Assembly (NCBI RefSeq): GCF_034366625.1
Contig: NZ_JAXMIH010000008.1
Location: forward strand, 868,001 to 932,000
Source: Prosthecobacter sp.
GTDB lineage: Bacteria; Verrucomicrobiota; Verrucomicrobiia; Verrucomicrobiales; Verrucomicrobiaceae
Length of the DNA stretch: 64,000 nucleotides
Reading direction: 5' to 3'
Positions 29,740 through 38,811 of this stretch are shown piece by piece. The notes under the pieces were generated by a model that saw only the letters and a program-made list of their open reading frames with translations, had not been told where the DNA came from and did not search any database. How positions within the stretch are numbered: position 1 is the first letter of the stretch; each line of letters starts with the position of its first letter. The position numbers and the translations under genes were made by a program.

Positions 29740-29812
29740 AAATGCCTGGCCGTGGTGGCGGGTTTGAACACTAGCGAATGCGCAAGGGTCTGTAGTTACA
29801 ACATAAATACCT

Positions 29813-29833
29813 TGTGCTTCGCTGCACATTTTT
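29813..29833 (+). terminator. Weak intrinsic-terminator-like hairpin
   Basis: TGTGC and GCACA can pair around a 6-base loop (TTCGCT), followed at once by five T residues. The 5-bp stem is short, so this may only partly separate the giant gene from the cassette. Confidence 0.35.
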
Positions 29834-29839
29834 GATAAC

Positions 29840-29859
29840 ATTTCGCTAATTCACGAAAT
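29840..29859. promoter_or_regulatory. Short inverted repeat upstream of cassette A
   Basis: ATTTCG and CGAAAT are separated by 8 bases, ending 17 bases before the ATG at 29877. It lies in an AT-rich gap between GC-rich genes, so it could be an operator or part of the promoter. An AGGA at 29867-29870, 6 bases before the ATG, is the likely ribosome binding site. Confidence 0.3.
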
Positions 29860-29876
29860 TCAACCCAGGAACCTTT

Positions 29877-32800
29877 ATGAATGCAAAGCATCTCACTTCT
29901 CCCCAGAAGAAACGGCGTCACGCCATGGCGCTCATCATGGTCATCACCACCGTCGCGCTGTTGTCCATCCTCATGGTGGCCATCTTTTCGCTCACGCAGA
30001 CGGAATACAAGGCCACTCAAAGCTATGTGGCAGGCCGGTCGGCCAAGCAGCTTGCAGACACGGCCGTCTCGGTGGTGGAGGCACAGATCCAGAACGGTCA
30101 CTTTGACCCCGTCAACAACTCGCAGGAGTATTCTTATTCAAACAGAACCTTCCATGCCACTCAGCCGGGCATGGTCAGGGTGTACAATGCCAACGGCACC
30201 TTCAAGTCGGCCTACAAGCTCTACTCCAGTTCCCAGATGAAGGTGACTGGATCCAACGAAGCCCTCGTGTTTGGATCTGCGCACCAGATTCCTGCCAACT
30301 GGAAGGAAAAAAATGCTCGCTTTGTGGACCTCAACGAACCGGTGATCAGGCCTTCGCTCACCGCAGGCGCACCGGCCGTTTATTTTCCCGTGATCGATCC
30401 GCGCGCCGGCTGGAACTACCTCGGCTCCCAGACGCCGTCCGCAGGACAGCCGGACAGCCGGGTGGAGGGTTTCTCCTATGCCAAGAAAACAGCCTCAGGC
30501 GCTGGCACCACAGTGACCTATTCTGAGGTGGTGCTGCCTGCGGATGCCCAGGGCGACGATTCCAGACTCCGCCTCCCCATGCCAGTGGAATGGATGTATG
30601 TGCTGCAGGACGGCACTTTGGGCGCCCTGGACGAGACCGACCATTTTGTCAGCTCAACCGGCATCGAAGCATCCGCAGACAACCCCATTGTGGGCCGCAT
30701 CGCCTTCTGGACGGACGATGAGTCCTGCAAGGTCAACATCAACACGGCTTCCGAGCCGACTTTCATGGGCACCCCGTTCTATTTTAATGACCGGGATCGC
30801 ATGTGGGCGCATTTCACCGCCGCCACCGGGGAGTATCAGCGCTATCCGGGACACCCCGCCACCGTGGCTTTGAGCTCGGTTCTGGCCCCCAACATCCGCT
30901 TGGACCCCTATCTTCCAGGCAGCGGTGTCACCACCAGCCAGATCCTTGACATCAAAGAATATATTTATGCCATGACACCCAAAATCGCGGGGGGCGGCTC
31001 CTTGGCCGGCACCCGGCCTTTTGCCAGAGATGACGTCAACGTCGGTGAAACAGCGGCACTGGCGATCGACTCCTCCACCGCCAGATCGGAACGGCTCTAT
31101 GCCAGCGTGGACGAGATGCTCTTCAAGGACGGTGATTTCGTCTCAAAAAAGGGCAGGCAGCCGGCCAGATATGAAATTGCCGGTGGCCGTGTTCTTTTTG
31201 ATCACGATGTCCTGGAGCGCTCCAGATTCTTCCTCACCGCCCACAGCCGTGCTCCCGAGTTCAGCATCTTTGGCCTGCCGCGCATCTGCATGTGGCCGGT
31301 CGATGAAAATGAGAATAAAAACAACGAAAAGCGCACCAACTTCGACAACATGATCGCCCTCTGCTCTTCCATCAAGGGCGTGGCCTCCACCTCGGGCGGT
31401 TCCGTCGAGAAGAGCTACATCTTCCGTCGTTCCAGATCCTATGATTCAACTTATGACCTGAAGGGGACCAATGGGCTTCAGCGCAACAGCCAGTTGCTGG
31501 ACTACCTGGCCGCCCAGATGTCCGGCCTTTCCTGGCCCAGAACCACCACCAACCTCGGCAACTCCCTCAATTATGCCACGAAGTACGGTGCGGATAATGT
31601 AAACCAGCTCGCCGTCCAGTTCTTCGACTACATCCGCTGCACCAATCTCTACGATGGCGTTTTGTCGCGCAGCAACGATGGCAGGGATGGCAATAACAAA
31701 TCTGGGACGGCTCTTTATAACACGCGCGATACTACGCGGCCCAAGGCTGTCACGTTCACCGATCAGCGCCTCACCCGGCCCGCTACCAGCATGAATGTGG
31801 ATGAAACCCGCAGTGACGACACCGGCGTTCTCCCCGGCCACGGTCAGGTGTCTCCCGCCGTGTGGGGAAAGTCGGGCAAGAGCTACAAAGGTTTTGGCCG
31901 CATGTTCACCCTCTCCGAAGTGGGCATCCAGGTCATCTGCACGGCGGATGGCAAGAATGACCCCAACTTAAACCCCGCCTTTGGCCCAGGCAGAACCTTG
32001 AGCGGCGGCGGTTCCAGCGTTCGCATTGATCCCGCCGTTAATGTTGAACCCGGGCAGCCTCAGCCGCCCTATACATGGGCGGAGGCCTACCCGGGCATGA
32101 CCCCCCCGGCAGGTGCTGGAACAGCGCGCTGGTACTCCAACTTTCCCCCTCTGGTCGCCACGCAGAATGCCCTCCTTTATGGCACCACCATCGACCCGGC
32201 ACACCCGGAATGGCACCCCTCCAAGCATCCTGCCTACTATCCGGAGAACTGGAACATGACCCTCGCCGCCGACACCCCGCTCACAGAAACCCAGAAGCGC
32301 GTGCAGGCCATCATTCTGCTGGAGGCCTTCTGCCCCAGCGTCGGCTGGACGAAGTTTTTCCCCGAGTACACCATCGTTCTGGATGGTGATTACATCGGAC
32401 AGATCAAGCTGGATAATAAGCGGATCTTCGACACGACAGGAAGCATTGCGGTCAAGTCTGACGCCAACATCTATGACTCCACCACTGGATTCGTTTCTCC
32501 GTTGGGCGGCCACGCGGGTCCGTCCGTCATCTGCGGCAACCGTGGCGGGCGCCCGGTCAGCGGTGAAGGGCAGGTCATGCTGGGATCTGACCGCAACTAT
32601 GACACCTCCAACCCCACCGGGCACAATGCCTTGGCCAACTACGGCATGACCAGCAACTTCCTGACGGTTAATCGCGACACGAATATGTCTTTGACATTCC
32701 CGACGGGCGAGTTTGTCATCAAACTCTACGACACCCACAACTGGGAGAGCAGCCAGCCCATCCAGATCATCAGGATACAGTTCTCGGATGCCGGTGCCAC

Positions 32801-34754
32801 CTCTCTTCCCACCCCCGGCCTGACCGGTGCGGAGCCGGGCAGCGGTGTGGGCAATCCCTGGCTGGCCATCACGGAGGATCAGTATGGCCGCAGAAGGTAC
32901 ACCCGCGCGCGCCAGGGACCGCACTACTGGTGCTACAATTTTGAAGGCTGCTTCGGGCAGATGACCGGCAGGATCAACCCGAACTATGGGAAGTCAGGAG
33001 AATCCATGTGGATCCAGCCTCCCCGTTTGATTCCTGCGGGGGTGGCGGACAACCGCGTCCAGCAGTCTTTGCGCGGCAGGCTGGATACAGGTGCCGCTGC
33101 CGCCACGCCTGCACCGCCGTACGCCGCCAATGGCGTCAGCATCATCCCGGACGGTGTCAGCGACGTCACCCGCACCTTCATTCCCACCATGGGGGATTAC
33201 CGCATCCTTGCCGCCATGTATGATGTGCCCGCCACCTACTGGCAGCCGCATCCAGGCTGGCAAACCAGCGTGCGCAGCGTTCACAGCTTCACCAATTTCA
33301 GCGGAAACTCGGTGGCAGGCTCCAGACTGGCGGTCCCCGCCTCAAGCAATCTCCCCTCCGTCACGGTTCCCACGGCTCCTGCGGTGGATACAAGCCTGCA
33401 GTTGGTTTATGGAGCCAACTACAACCTCTTGTTCGACAATAACAACAACCCCACCGGCAGGACGGTTGACCAAACCAGCGGTGACTACAATCGACGGCAG
33501 CCGGACCTGCCCGGCCAGGTGGCCTGGGCCAGGGCCGCCCAGAGCTTTGGTGACTTTGACACCGGCCTGACCAACACCCGTGAAGGCCCTTACATCAACA
33601 AGCCGGATGAAGGCAACTTCTACGTCGGCAATCAGGAACGGGGCAACATCACCAAACGCTATCGTTCAGCCTATTTCTTCGATTCTTGGGAGCAAAATGA
33701 CGACTGGCGCAGCGGCATCTACATGACCCCCAACCGTCTGATCAGTTCCCCGGTCATGTTTGGCTCGCTGCCCACGCAGGCTTGGAAGGGCGGATCGATC
33801 CCTGCCGCTGCCAGCCCGGCAACCACTGACTACAAGCCCTGGCAGACGCTCCTGTTCCGGCCCCACTCGAACTATAGCGGGGTGGGCGGCAGCAAGACCA
33901 CCCATCCGGGTGAGTACAATCCCAAGGACCACTTCCTCCTGGACATGTTCTTCATGCCCGTGGTCGAACCCTACGCCATCAGCGAGCCGCTTTCCGTCGC
34001 CGGCAGGGTCAACATGAACTACCAGATCATGCCCTTCACCCACATCACCCGCGCCACCGGCATGCACGCGGTGATGAAGGGGGAATTCATGACCGCCGTC
34101 CCCCTGGGCCACATCAATAAGAGCAAATCCTTCAAACCCGTCAGCGGTGCCGGTGCCTGGGATGACAACTACTGGAATGAGAAGAACGACAGCCACTACT
34201 GGCATCGTCCCATCGACGTGACGGAAACGCTGCGCCAGTTCGAGGAGCGCTTCGCCAACAACACCGGCCTCAACACACTCACGCGCGGCCTGTTCCGTGC
34301 CGCCAGCCAGATCTGTGAGATTTACTTGGTGCCGGAGGACAAGACCGGACCATTGATCGGCAATGTGTCCAAACCCATGAATAGTCCGTCCATCCGGAAA
34401 TCCAGCATGGATTCGTTTTGGTCGGACAACCGTGCCACGGGTGACAATGTGCGTGAGCGGCCCTACTCGAACCTCTACAGCCGTCTGACCACCCGCAGCA
34501 ACACCTTCCGTGTCCATGTGCGTGCCCAGATGCTGCGGAAGGCGCGCTCCACTGCTCCGGATGTCTTCAATCCCAGCAAGGATGCAGTGCTCAGTGAGTA
34601 TCGCGGCTCCACCCTCATTGAGCGCTACATCGATCCAAACAATTCGCCCGACATCCCTGATTACGCCGGCTCAGCAGGCAATCCGCTCACATCGGCGCCG
34701 CTGGAGTCTTTTTATCGGTTCCGTGCCCTCGAAAGCAAGCGCTTCAGCCCCTGA
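29877..34754 (+). CDS. Verru_Chthon cassette protein A (GspK-like giant minor pseudopilin)
   Basis: This 1,625-residue protein begins with a basic leader (KKRRHA) and a hydrophobic helix (MALIMVITTVALLSILMVAI, residues 17-36). It matches the family I know as Verru_Chthon cassette protein A. Three features resemble GspK, the tip pseudopilin of type II secretion: a 'MALIMV' start after the presumed cleavage site, no Glu at mature position 5 (Met there), and a 'DDESCKVNINTAS' motif near residue 280, which recalls the D-E-K-N-N motif of GspK. It is about five times longer than GspK. The rest is globular, with Trp/Tyr/Pro-rich segments I cannot assign. The -1 residue is Ala rather than the usual Gly. 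The gene overlaps cassette B by one base (TGATG). A role at the tip of a pseudopilus is inference. Confidence 0.85.
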   Translation: MNAKHLTSPQKKRRHAMALIMVITTVALLSILMVAIFSLTQTEYKATQSYVAGRSAKQLADTAVSVVEAQIQNGHFDPVNNSQEYSYSNRTFHATQPGMVRVYNANGTFKSAYKLYSSSQMKVTGSNEALVFGSAHQIPANWKEKNARFVDLNEPVIRPSLTAGAPAVYFPVIDPRAGWNYLGSQTPSAGQPDSRVEGFSYAKKTASGAGTTVTYSEVVLPADAQGDDSRLRLPMPVEWMYVLQDGTLGALDETDHFVSSTGIEASADNPIVGRIAFWTDDESCKVNINTASEPTFMGTPFYFNDRDRMWAHFTAATGEYQRYPGHPATVALSSVLAPNIRLDPYLPGSGVTTSQILDIKEYIYAMTPKIAGGGSLAGTRPFARDDVNVGETAALAIDSSTARSERLYASVDEMLFKDGDFVSKKGRQPARYEIAGGRVLFDHDVLERSRFFLTAHSRAPEFSIFGLPRICMWPVDENENKNNEKRTNFDNMIALCSSIKGVASTSGGSVEKSYIFRRSRSYDSTYDLKGTNGLQRNSQLLDYLAAQMSGLSWPRTTTNLGNSLNYATKYGADNVNQLAVQFFDYIRCTNLYDGVLSRSNDGRDGNNKSGTALYNTRDTTRPKAVTFTDQRLTRPATSMNVDETRSDDTGVLPGHGQVSPAVWGKSGKSYKGFGRMFTLSEVGIQVICTADGKNDPNLNPAFGPGRTLSGGGSSVRIDPAVNVEPGQPQPPYTWAEAYPGMTPPAGAGTARWYSNFPPLVATQNALLYGTTIDPAHPEWHPSKHPAYYPENWNMTLAADTPLTETQKRVQAIILLEAFCPSVGWTKFFPEYTIVLDGDYIGQIKLDNKRIFDTTGSIAVKSDANIYDSTTGFVSPLGGHAGPSVICGNRGGRPVSGEGQVMLGSDRNYDTSNPTGHNALANYGMTSNFLTVNRDTNMSLTFPTGEFVIKLYDTHNWESSQPIQIIRIQFSDAGATSLPTPGLTGAEPGSGVGNPWLAITEDQYGRRRYTRARQGPHYWCYNFEGCFGQMTGRINPNYGKSGESMWIQPPRLIPAGVADNRVQQSLRGRLDTGAAAATPAPPYAANGVSIIPDGVSDVTRTFIPTMGDYRILAAMYDVPATYWQPHPGWQTSVRSVHSFTNFSGNSVAGSRLAVPASSNLPSVTVPTAPAVDTSLQLVYGANYNLLFDNNNNPTGRTVDQTSGDYNRRQPDLPGQVAWARAAQSFGDFDTGLTNTREGPYINKPDEGNFYVGNQERGNITKRYRSAYFFDSWEQNDDWRSGIYMTPNRLISSPVMFGSLPTQAWKGGSIPAAASPATTDYKPWQTLLFRPHSNYSGVGGSKTTHPGEYNPKDHFLLDMFFMPVVEPYAISEPLSVAGRVNMNYQIMPFTHITRATGMHAVMKGEFMTAVPLGHINKSKSFKPVSGAGAWDDNYWNEKNDSHYWHRPIDVTETLRQFEERFANNTGLNTLTRGLFRAASQICEIYLVPEDKTGPLIGNVSKPMNSPSIRKSSMDSFWSDNRATGDNVRERPYSNLYSRLTTRSNTFRVHVRAQMLRKARSTAPDVFNPSKDAVLSEYRGSTLIERYIDPNNSPDIPDYAGSAGNPLTSAPLESFYRFRALESKRFSP

Positions 34755-35278
34755 TGCCTTTTCACAATCCTGCTTTTGCCATCAACATGAAGTTTCAAAA
34801 AAACATCGCTTCGTCACGTAGAGGGTTCTCGCTGGTCGAGGTGACTCTCGCCGTGGCGATCGCCGCCCTCGCCATCATCACCTTCCTCGGGCTGCTGCCA
34901 CAGGGGCTTGAGGTGTCGCGCAAAACGGCCCAAATGGCCGCCCACAGCAACATTCTGGAGCAGATCGTGCGTGATCTGGAGAACGCCCGGTGGGACAAGA
35001 TGCCGACCGGCAATGATGAGCGCAAGTTTTTCAATGATCAGGGTGTGGAGGTTGACTCCGAATCAACCGAAATCACCCTGGTTGCCCAGATGGACTACTC
35101 CCTGCCTGCCGCCCTGCCCAAAACAGAATCCAGCCAGAAATTTCTCCGCCGTGTGGTGGTCAAAATCGCCAACACCAGCAGCACGGAGTTTGATTTCGAT
35201 CCTGAAAAAAAATTCACCTATGCCACCTATAACCACTTGGTGGCCAAAACCCGTGCGAGCACCTCCATTTCAAAATGA
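34754..35278 (+). CDS. Verru_Chthon cassette protein B (GspI-like minor pseudopilin)
   Basis: The 174-residue protein has a prepilin signal at residues 22-30 (RRGFSLVEV), with cleavage expected after G24 and the conserved Glu at mature position 5 (E29). A single hydrophobic helix follows (VTLAVAIAALAIITFLGLLP), then 'ARW' and a compact domain. The short size, the 'FSLVEV' start and the helix pattern resemble GspI/PilV. The start at 34754 overlaps the stop of cassette A (TGATG), which suggests coupled translation. An alternative ATG at 34787 would also leave a normal leader. The end overlaps cassette C by four bases (ATGA). Confidence 0.85.
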   Translation: MPFHNPAFAINMKFQKNIASSRRGFSLVEVTLAVAIAALAIITFLGLLPQGLEVSRKTAQMAAHSNILEQIVRDLENARWDKMPTGNDERKFFNDQGVEVDSESTEITLVAQMDYSLPAALPKTESSQKFLRRVVVKIANTSSTEFDFDPEKKFTYATYNHLVAKTRASTSISK

Positions 35279-36492
35279 CTGCTTCATTCCGATATGCCCG
35301 CACCCCTCTTCTCAGGCGGACTTTTGTCTGTGGTGCGAAGGGGTTCACCCTCATCGAACTGCTCGTCTCGATGACCTTTCTCGTCATCCTCATGCTCGTG
35401 GTCACCCAGGTCATTGGCATCGTGCAGCGCACCTGGGTGCGTACCAATTCACGTGTCTCGCAGTTCCGTGAGGCGCGCATGGCTTTTGATGTCATCTCCC
35501 GCACCCTCAGTCAGGCTACGCTGAACACCTACTGGGAAAACGAATTCGATCCCCTGGGGACGGACATCGCGGGCGAGAAGAAGTTCAAGGCGAAAAACTA
35601 CGTCAGGCAGTCTGAACTTCAGTTCGTCTGCGGTCCTACCACCGGGCTTCTGCCCCTGGCGGCGGCCAACAGCCAGAATTATCCTGGCCACGGCGTTTTT
35701 TTCCAGGCACCGCTCGGGGTCACTAAGCTGGTCGTGGCCGGCACCGGCGATGTGAACACCGAAAACATGGTCAATCTCATGTGTGGTCGTGGTTATTTCG
35801 TCGAATGGGGCAGCGACGAGCCTTTCCGTCCGCCTTTTCTCAGTACGCTCACCTCGGTTCCCTTGCGGTTCCGCATGCGTCTCATGGAATACAGCCCCAC
35901 CGCCGAGATGAACAGGATCTACGATTCCTCCCTCAGACCTCTGGTGGATAATGAAACCGGCACCAACAACGGGAAGAAATGGTTTCAGGAGGGGGAGACG
36001 GGCGCGCTGACCAGCATCGTGAAGGACAATGAAACCACCGCGAGCAGGGCCTTCACGCGTCCGGTGGCTGAAAACATTCTCGCCCTCATTATCTCGCCTC
36101 AGCAGGAAGTTACCGGCAATGCCGGCAACCCGTATGACATCGCGCCAAACTACATCTGGGATTCCACGCTCACCATCAATCCTGGCGCCTCGGCCTCCTC
36201 GGCAAATCCGCAAGGAACCCAGCACCTGCTGCCGCCCCTGCTCAAGGTGACCATGATTGCACTGGATCAGATGGGCGGGGAAACGCTGTCACGCGAAGAA
36301 AATGAAGAGTTGCGGGAGAAGGTTCTTGGCAAGGTGGGCGGGATGTTTCAAAAAGCCTCGGATTTCGCCAAAGAACTGGAAGGCACCGAAGACAGCCAGG
36401 GGGAATTGGAGGAATTGCTCCTTTCCAACAAGCTCAATTATCGCGTCTTTACCACTACCATCGCGCTCAAGCAATCACGTTGGAGTTTATGA
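35275..36492 (+). CDS. Verru_Chthon cassette protein C (GspJ-like minor pseudopilin)
   Basis: This 405-residue protein has a class III prepilin leader with 'KGFTLIELLVSM' at residues 22-33, cleavage after G23 and Glu at mature position 5. The helix continues as 'TFLVILMLVVTQVIGIVQRT' and is followed by 'FREARMAFDVISRTLSQA', the region where GspJ/PilW proteins carry a similar 'AR-AF--I-R-L' signature. It is about twice the length of GspJ. Residues 330-385 are rich in Glu and Lys and probably helical. It overlaps cassette B by ATGA and precedes cassette D by 29 bases. Confidence 0.85.
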   Translation: MTASFRYARTPLLRRTFVCGAKGFTLIELLVSMTFLVILMLVVTQVIGIVQRTWVRTNSRVSQFREARMAFDVISRTLSQATLNTYWENEFDPLGTDIAGEKKFKAKNYVRQSELQFVCGPTTGLLPLAAANSQNYPGHGVFFQAPLGVTKLVVAGTGDVNTENMVNLMCGRGYFVEWGSDEPFRPPFLSTLTSVPLRFRMRLMEYSPTAEMNRIYDSSLRPLVDNETGTNNGKKWFQEGETGALTSIVKDNETTASRAFTRPVAENILALIISPQQEVTGNAGNPYDIAPNYIWDSTLTINPGASASSANPQGTQHLLPPLLKVTMIALDQMGGETLSREENEELREKVLGKVGGMFQKASDFAKELEGTEDSQGELEELLLSNKLNYRVFTTTIALKQSRWSL

Positions 36493-36521
36493 ACGCCTGA
36501 GGAGAAAGGGCCGCTACAGCC

Positions 36522-37244
36522 ATGACAATCGAATCCAAATTCATGCCGTCACCTTGCAAACGCCGGAGCGCGCAGTGCGCTGCTTTCTCCTTGATTGAAA
36601 TGCTGGTCGTGGTGACCATCATCGTGCTGCTGCTCGCCTTCACCACCCCGGCGCTGATGCGAACCATGCAGTCGAGCAGGCTCACTTCCGCAGGTGATAC
36701 TTTGTTCGGTGCCATCTCCGAAGCCCAGCAGATGGCTTATGCACAGAATGTCCCTGTCGAAGTGCGGTTTTTCAAATTTGCCGAAGGACTCGACACCAAC
36801 ACGAACTTCCGGGCTTACCAGATGTTCAAGGTGACCCTGACAACAGAAGAGGATGGTGATGTCGTCGAAACTTTGGTGCCCGTCAACAATCTGACCCGGA
36901 CTCCAGAAGGCATCATCATCGTGACTGACCAGGAATTGTCCCCCATGCTTTCAGGCGCGAGTCTTCCAGATTCAAAGCCGGGTGGCGGTGCCATCGGCTA
37001 TTCCGGCGTTGAAGGTGCCGAGTACAACGCCATCCGCTTCATGACAGACGGCTCCTGCCGCAAAGTGGAGGAGACAGCGGACGGACTGGCGGGCCTCGCC
37101 TATCAAACACTCCCATCGAGCTTTTTCACCATCACGATTGACAACGGTCAGGAAATAACAACCGCCAATCTCCCCAAGAATTTTTACACCATCCAGATCG
37201 ACCCTTTCACCGGCAAGGCGCGCAATTACAAGCCAGGATTCTGA
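36522..37244 (+). CDS. Verru_Chthon cassette protein D (GspH-like minor pseudopilin)
   Basis: The 240-residue protein begins with a Cys/Arg-containing leader and 'AAFSLIEMLVVVTIIVLLLA' (residues 20-39). Glu is present at mature position 5, but the -1 residue is Ala21 rather than Gly. After the helix, 'LFGAISEAQQMAYAQNVPVE' matches the arrangement of GspH/FimT, where the same segment precedes the first strand of the C-terminal beta-sheet. The length is somewhat above GspH. A GAGGAG-type ribosome binding site lies about 18 bases before the ATG. It is the last cassette gene, 67 bp before guaB. Confidence 0.84.
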   Translation: MTIESKFMPSPCKRRSAQCAAFSLIEMLVVVTIIVLLLAFTTPALMRTMQSSRLTSAGDTLFGAISEAQQMAYAQNVPVEVRFFKFAEGLDTNTNFRAYQMFKVTLTTEEDGDVVETLVPVNNLTRTPEGIIIVTDQELSPMLSGASLPDSKPGGGAIGYSGVEGAEYNAIRFMTDGSCRKVEETADGLAGLAYQTLPSSFFTITIDNGQEITTANLPKNFYTIQIDPFTGKARNYKPGF

Positions 37245-37311
37245 TCGCTTTCATCTTCTCTGACGGCCAAATTTCCGCATGACAGCCGCCTGATCACCGC
37301 TTGAATGGCGT

Positions 37312-38769
37312 ATGGGTGATCTGCCTTCTCTCGCTTTAAGTTTCGACGACGTCCTTCTTCTTCCGGCGCACAGCGCCGTGCTGCCCGGAGACGTCAATGT
37401 CTCCACCAAACTGGCCTCCATCGGCCTCAACGTGCCGATCCTTTCGTCCGCCATGGACACCGTGACGGAGGCCGAGCTCGCCATTGCCCTTGCGCGTGAG
37501 GGCGGCCTCGGCGTCATCCATCGGAATATTCCCATCGACCTCCAGGCCGAGCAGGTGGCCCGCGTGAAGCGCTCCGAAAACACTGTCATCCAGAATCCTC
37601 ACTGCGTGACCCCGGAGACGCGACTTGGCGAGCTCCAGCGGCTCATGCACGAGAAAGGCGTCAGCGGTTTTCCTGTCATCGACGGAAGTGGCATTCTCGT
37701 CGGCATGGTCACCAGCCGTGACATGTGGTACATCGACGACGAGTCCACGCCCGTGTCTGCCATCATGACGCCGCGTGCTCGTCTGGCCACCGGCACGCCG
37801 CAGACGAGCTACGAGGACGCGCTCAAGATCCTCTACACGCACCGCATCGAGAAACTCCCGCTCGTCGATGCCGCTGGCAAGCTTGCCGGCCTCATCACCA
37901 AGCAGGATGTCGTAAAGCGCCAGATGTTCACCCACGCCGCCAAGGACGCCAACGGGCAGCTCCGTGTCGGCGGTGCCGTCGGAGTGGGCGATGATTGCGT
38001 GGATCGTGGCAAGGCCCTGCTCGCCGCTGGTGCCGATGCCATCTTCATCGACGCCGCCACCGGCCACACCAGCCGCGTCATGAGTGTCATCGCCCGTCTT
38101 CGCGAAAATCTCGGCACCAACGTCCCCATCGTCGCAGGCAACGTCGTCACCGCCGATGGCGCGCAGGATCTCATCAAAGCAGGCGTCTCCGCCATCAAGG
38201 TCGGCGTCGGTCCCGGCTCCATCTGCACCACGCGCATCATCTCCGGCGTCGGCATGGCCCAGTTCAGCGCCGTGCAGGAAGTCGCCGACGTTTGCAGGTC
38301 CGCAGGCGTCACCGTCATTGCTGACGGTGGCATCCGTTACTCCGGCGACATCGTCAAAGCCCTCGCTGGCGGCGCCGATCTCGTCATGCTCGGTTCCTTG
38401 CTCGCCGGAACGTCCGAAAGTCCCGGCAACATGATCAAGTGGCAGGGGCGCACCTTCAAGGAATACCGTGGCATGGGCAGCCTCAAGGCCATGCGCAAAG
38501 GGGCTGGGGACCGCTACGGCCAAAACTCCTCCGGCAAGCTCGTTCCCGAAGGCGTCGAAGCCCGCGTGCCCTACAAAGGCCCGCTCGCCGAAGTCGTCTT
38601 CCAGCTCATCGGTGGTCTGCGCAGCGGCATGGGCTACGTCGGTGCCAACACCCTCGACGAGCTCCGCGCCAAGGCCCGCTTCGTCCGCATCACCGCCGGC
38701 GGACTCAAAGAAAGCCACCCGCACGATGTCGTCATCACCGAAGAACCCGTGAATTACGAGCCGCATTGA
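37312..38769 (+). CDS. guaB: Inosine-5'-monophosphate dehydrogenase
   Basis: It converts IMP to XMP with NAD+, the committed step of GMP synthesis in the cytoplasm. The 485 residues show the full family layout: an N-terminal barrel start 'LSFDDVLLLPAHSAVLPGDV', an inserted CBS pair at about residues 92-205, the catalytic loop 'GPGSICTTRIISGVG' with the Cys near residue 305, and the mobile flap 'DRYGQNSSGKLVPEGVEARV'. The C-terminal 'GGLRSGMGYVGA' is also typical. The length is normal. The ATG at 37312 is directly followed by conserved sequence. guaA follows after 42 bp, and the pair would perform consecutive steps of the pathway. Confidence 0.97.
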   Translation: MGDLPSLALSFDDVLLLPAHSAVLPGDVNVSTKLASIGLNVPILSSAMDTVTEAELAIALAREGGLGVIHRNIPIDLQAEQVARVKRSENTVIQNPHCVTPETRLGELQRLMHEKGVSGFPVIDGSGILVGMVTSRDMWYIDDESTPVSAIMTPRARLATGTPQTSYEDALKILYTHRIEKLPLVDAAGKLAGLITKQDVVKRQMFTHAAKDANGQLRVGGAVGVGDDCVDRGKALLAAGADAIFIDAATGHTSRVMSVIARLRENLGTNVPIVAGNVVTADGAQDLIKAGVSAIKVGVGPGSICTTRIISGVGMAQFSAVQEVADVCRSAGVTVIADGGIRYSGDIVKALAGGADLVMLGSLLAGTSESPGNMIKWQGRTFKEYRGMGSLKAMRKGAGDRYGQNSSGKLVPEGVEARVPYKGPLAEVVFQLIGGLRSGMGYVGANTLDELRAKARFVRITAGGLKESHPHDVVITEEPVNYEPH

Positions 38770-38775
38770 TCGGCC

Positions 38776-38804
38776 TCGTCATTCGTCATTCTGCATTCGT
38801 CATC
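38776..38804. repeat. Intergenic TCGTCATT-type repeat between guaB and guaA
   Basis: The gap consists largely of repeated 'cattcgtcatt' words. The 15-base string tcgtcattcgtcatt recurs exactly in the tmk-holB gap (41300-41314). Confidence 0.6.
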
Positions 38805-38811
38805 TCCCCTC

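Noticed and set aside
1-29739. CRISPR-like or satellite array in the first 30 kb
   Set aside because: The repeats are degenerate, of variable spacing and always in one continuous reading frame. They are protein repeats, not DNA direct repeats with spacers.
29300-29739. Autotransporter beta-barrel at the C-terminus of the giant protein
   Set aside because: No amphipathic strand series or terminal aromatic residue pattern of a barrel is seen. The end is a PEP-CTERM signal.
37336-38766. A 476-codon minus-strand frame opposite guaB
   Set aside because: guaB is unambiguous. The antisense frame is a GC-driven shadow rich in Asp, Gly and Ala.
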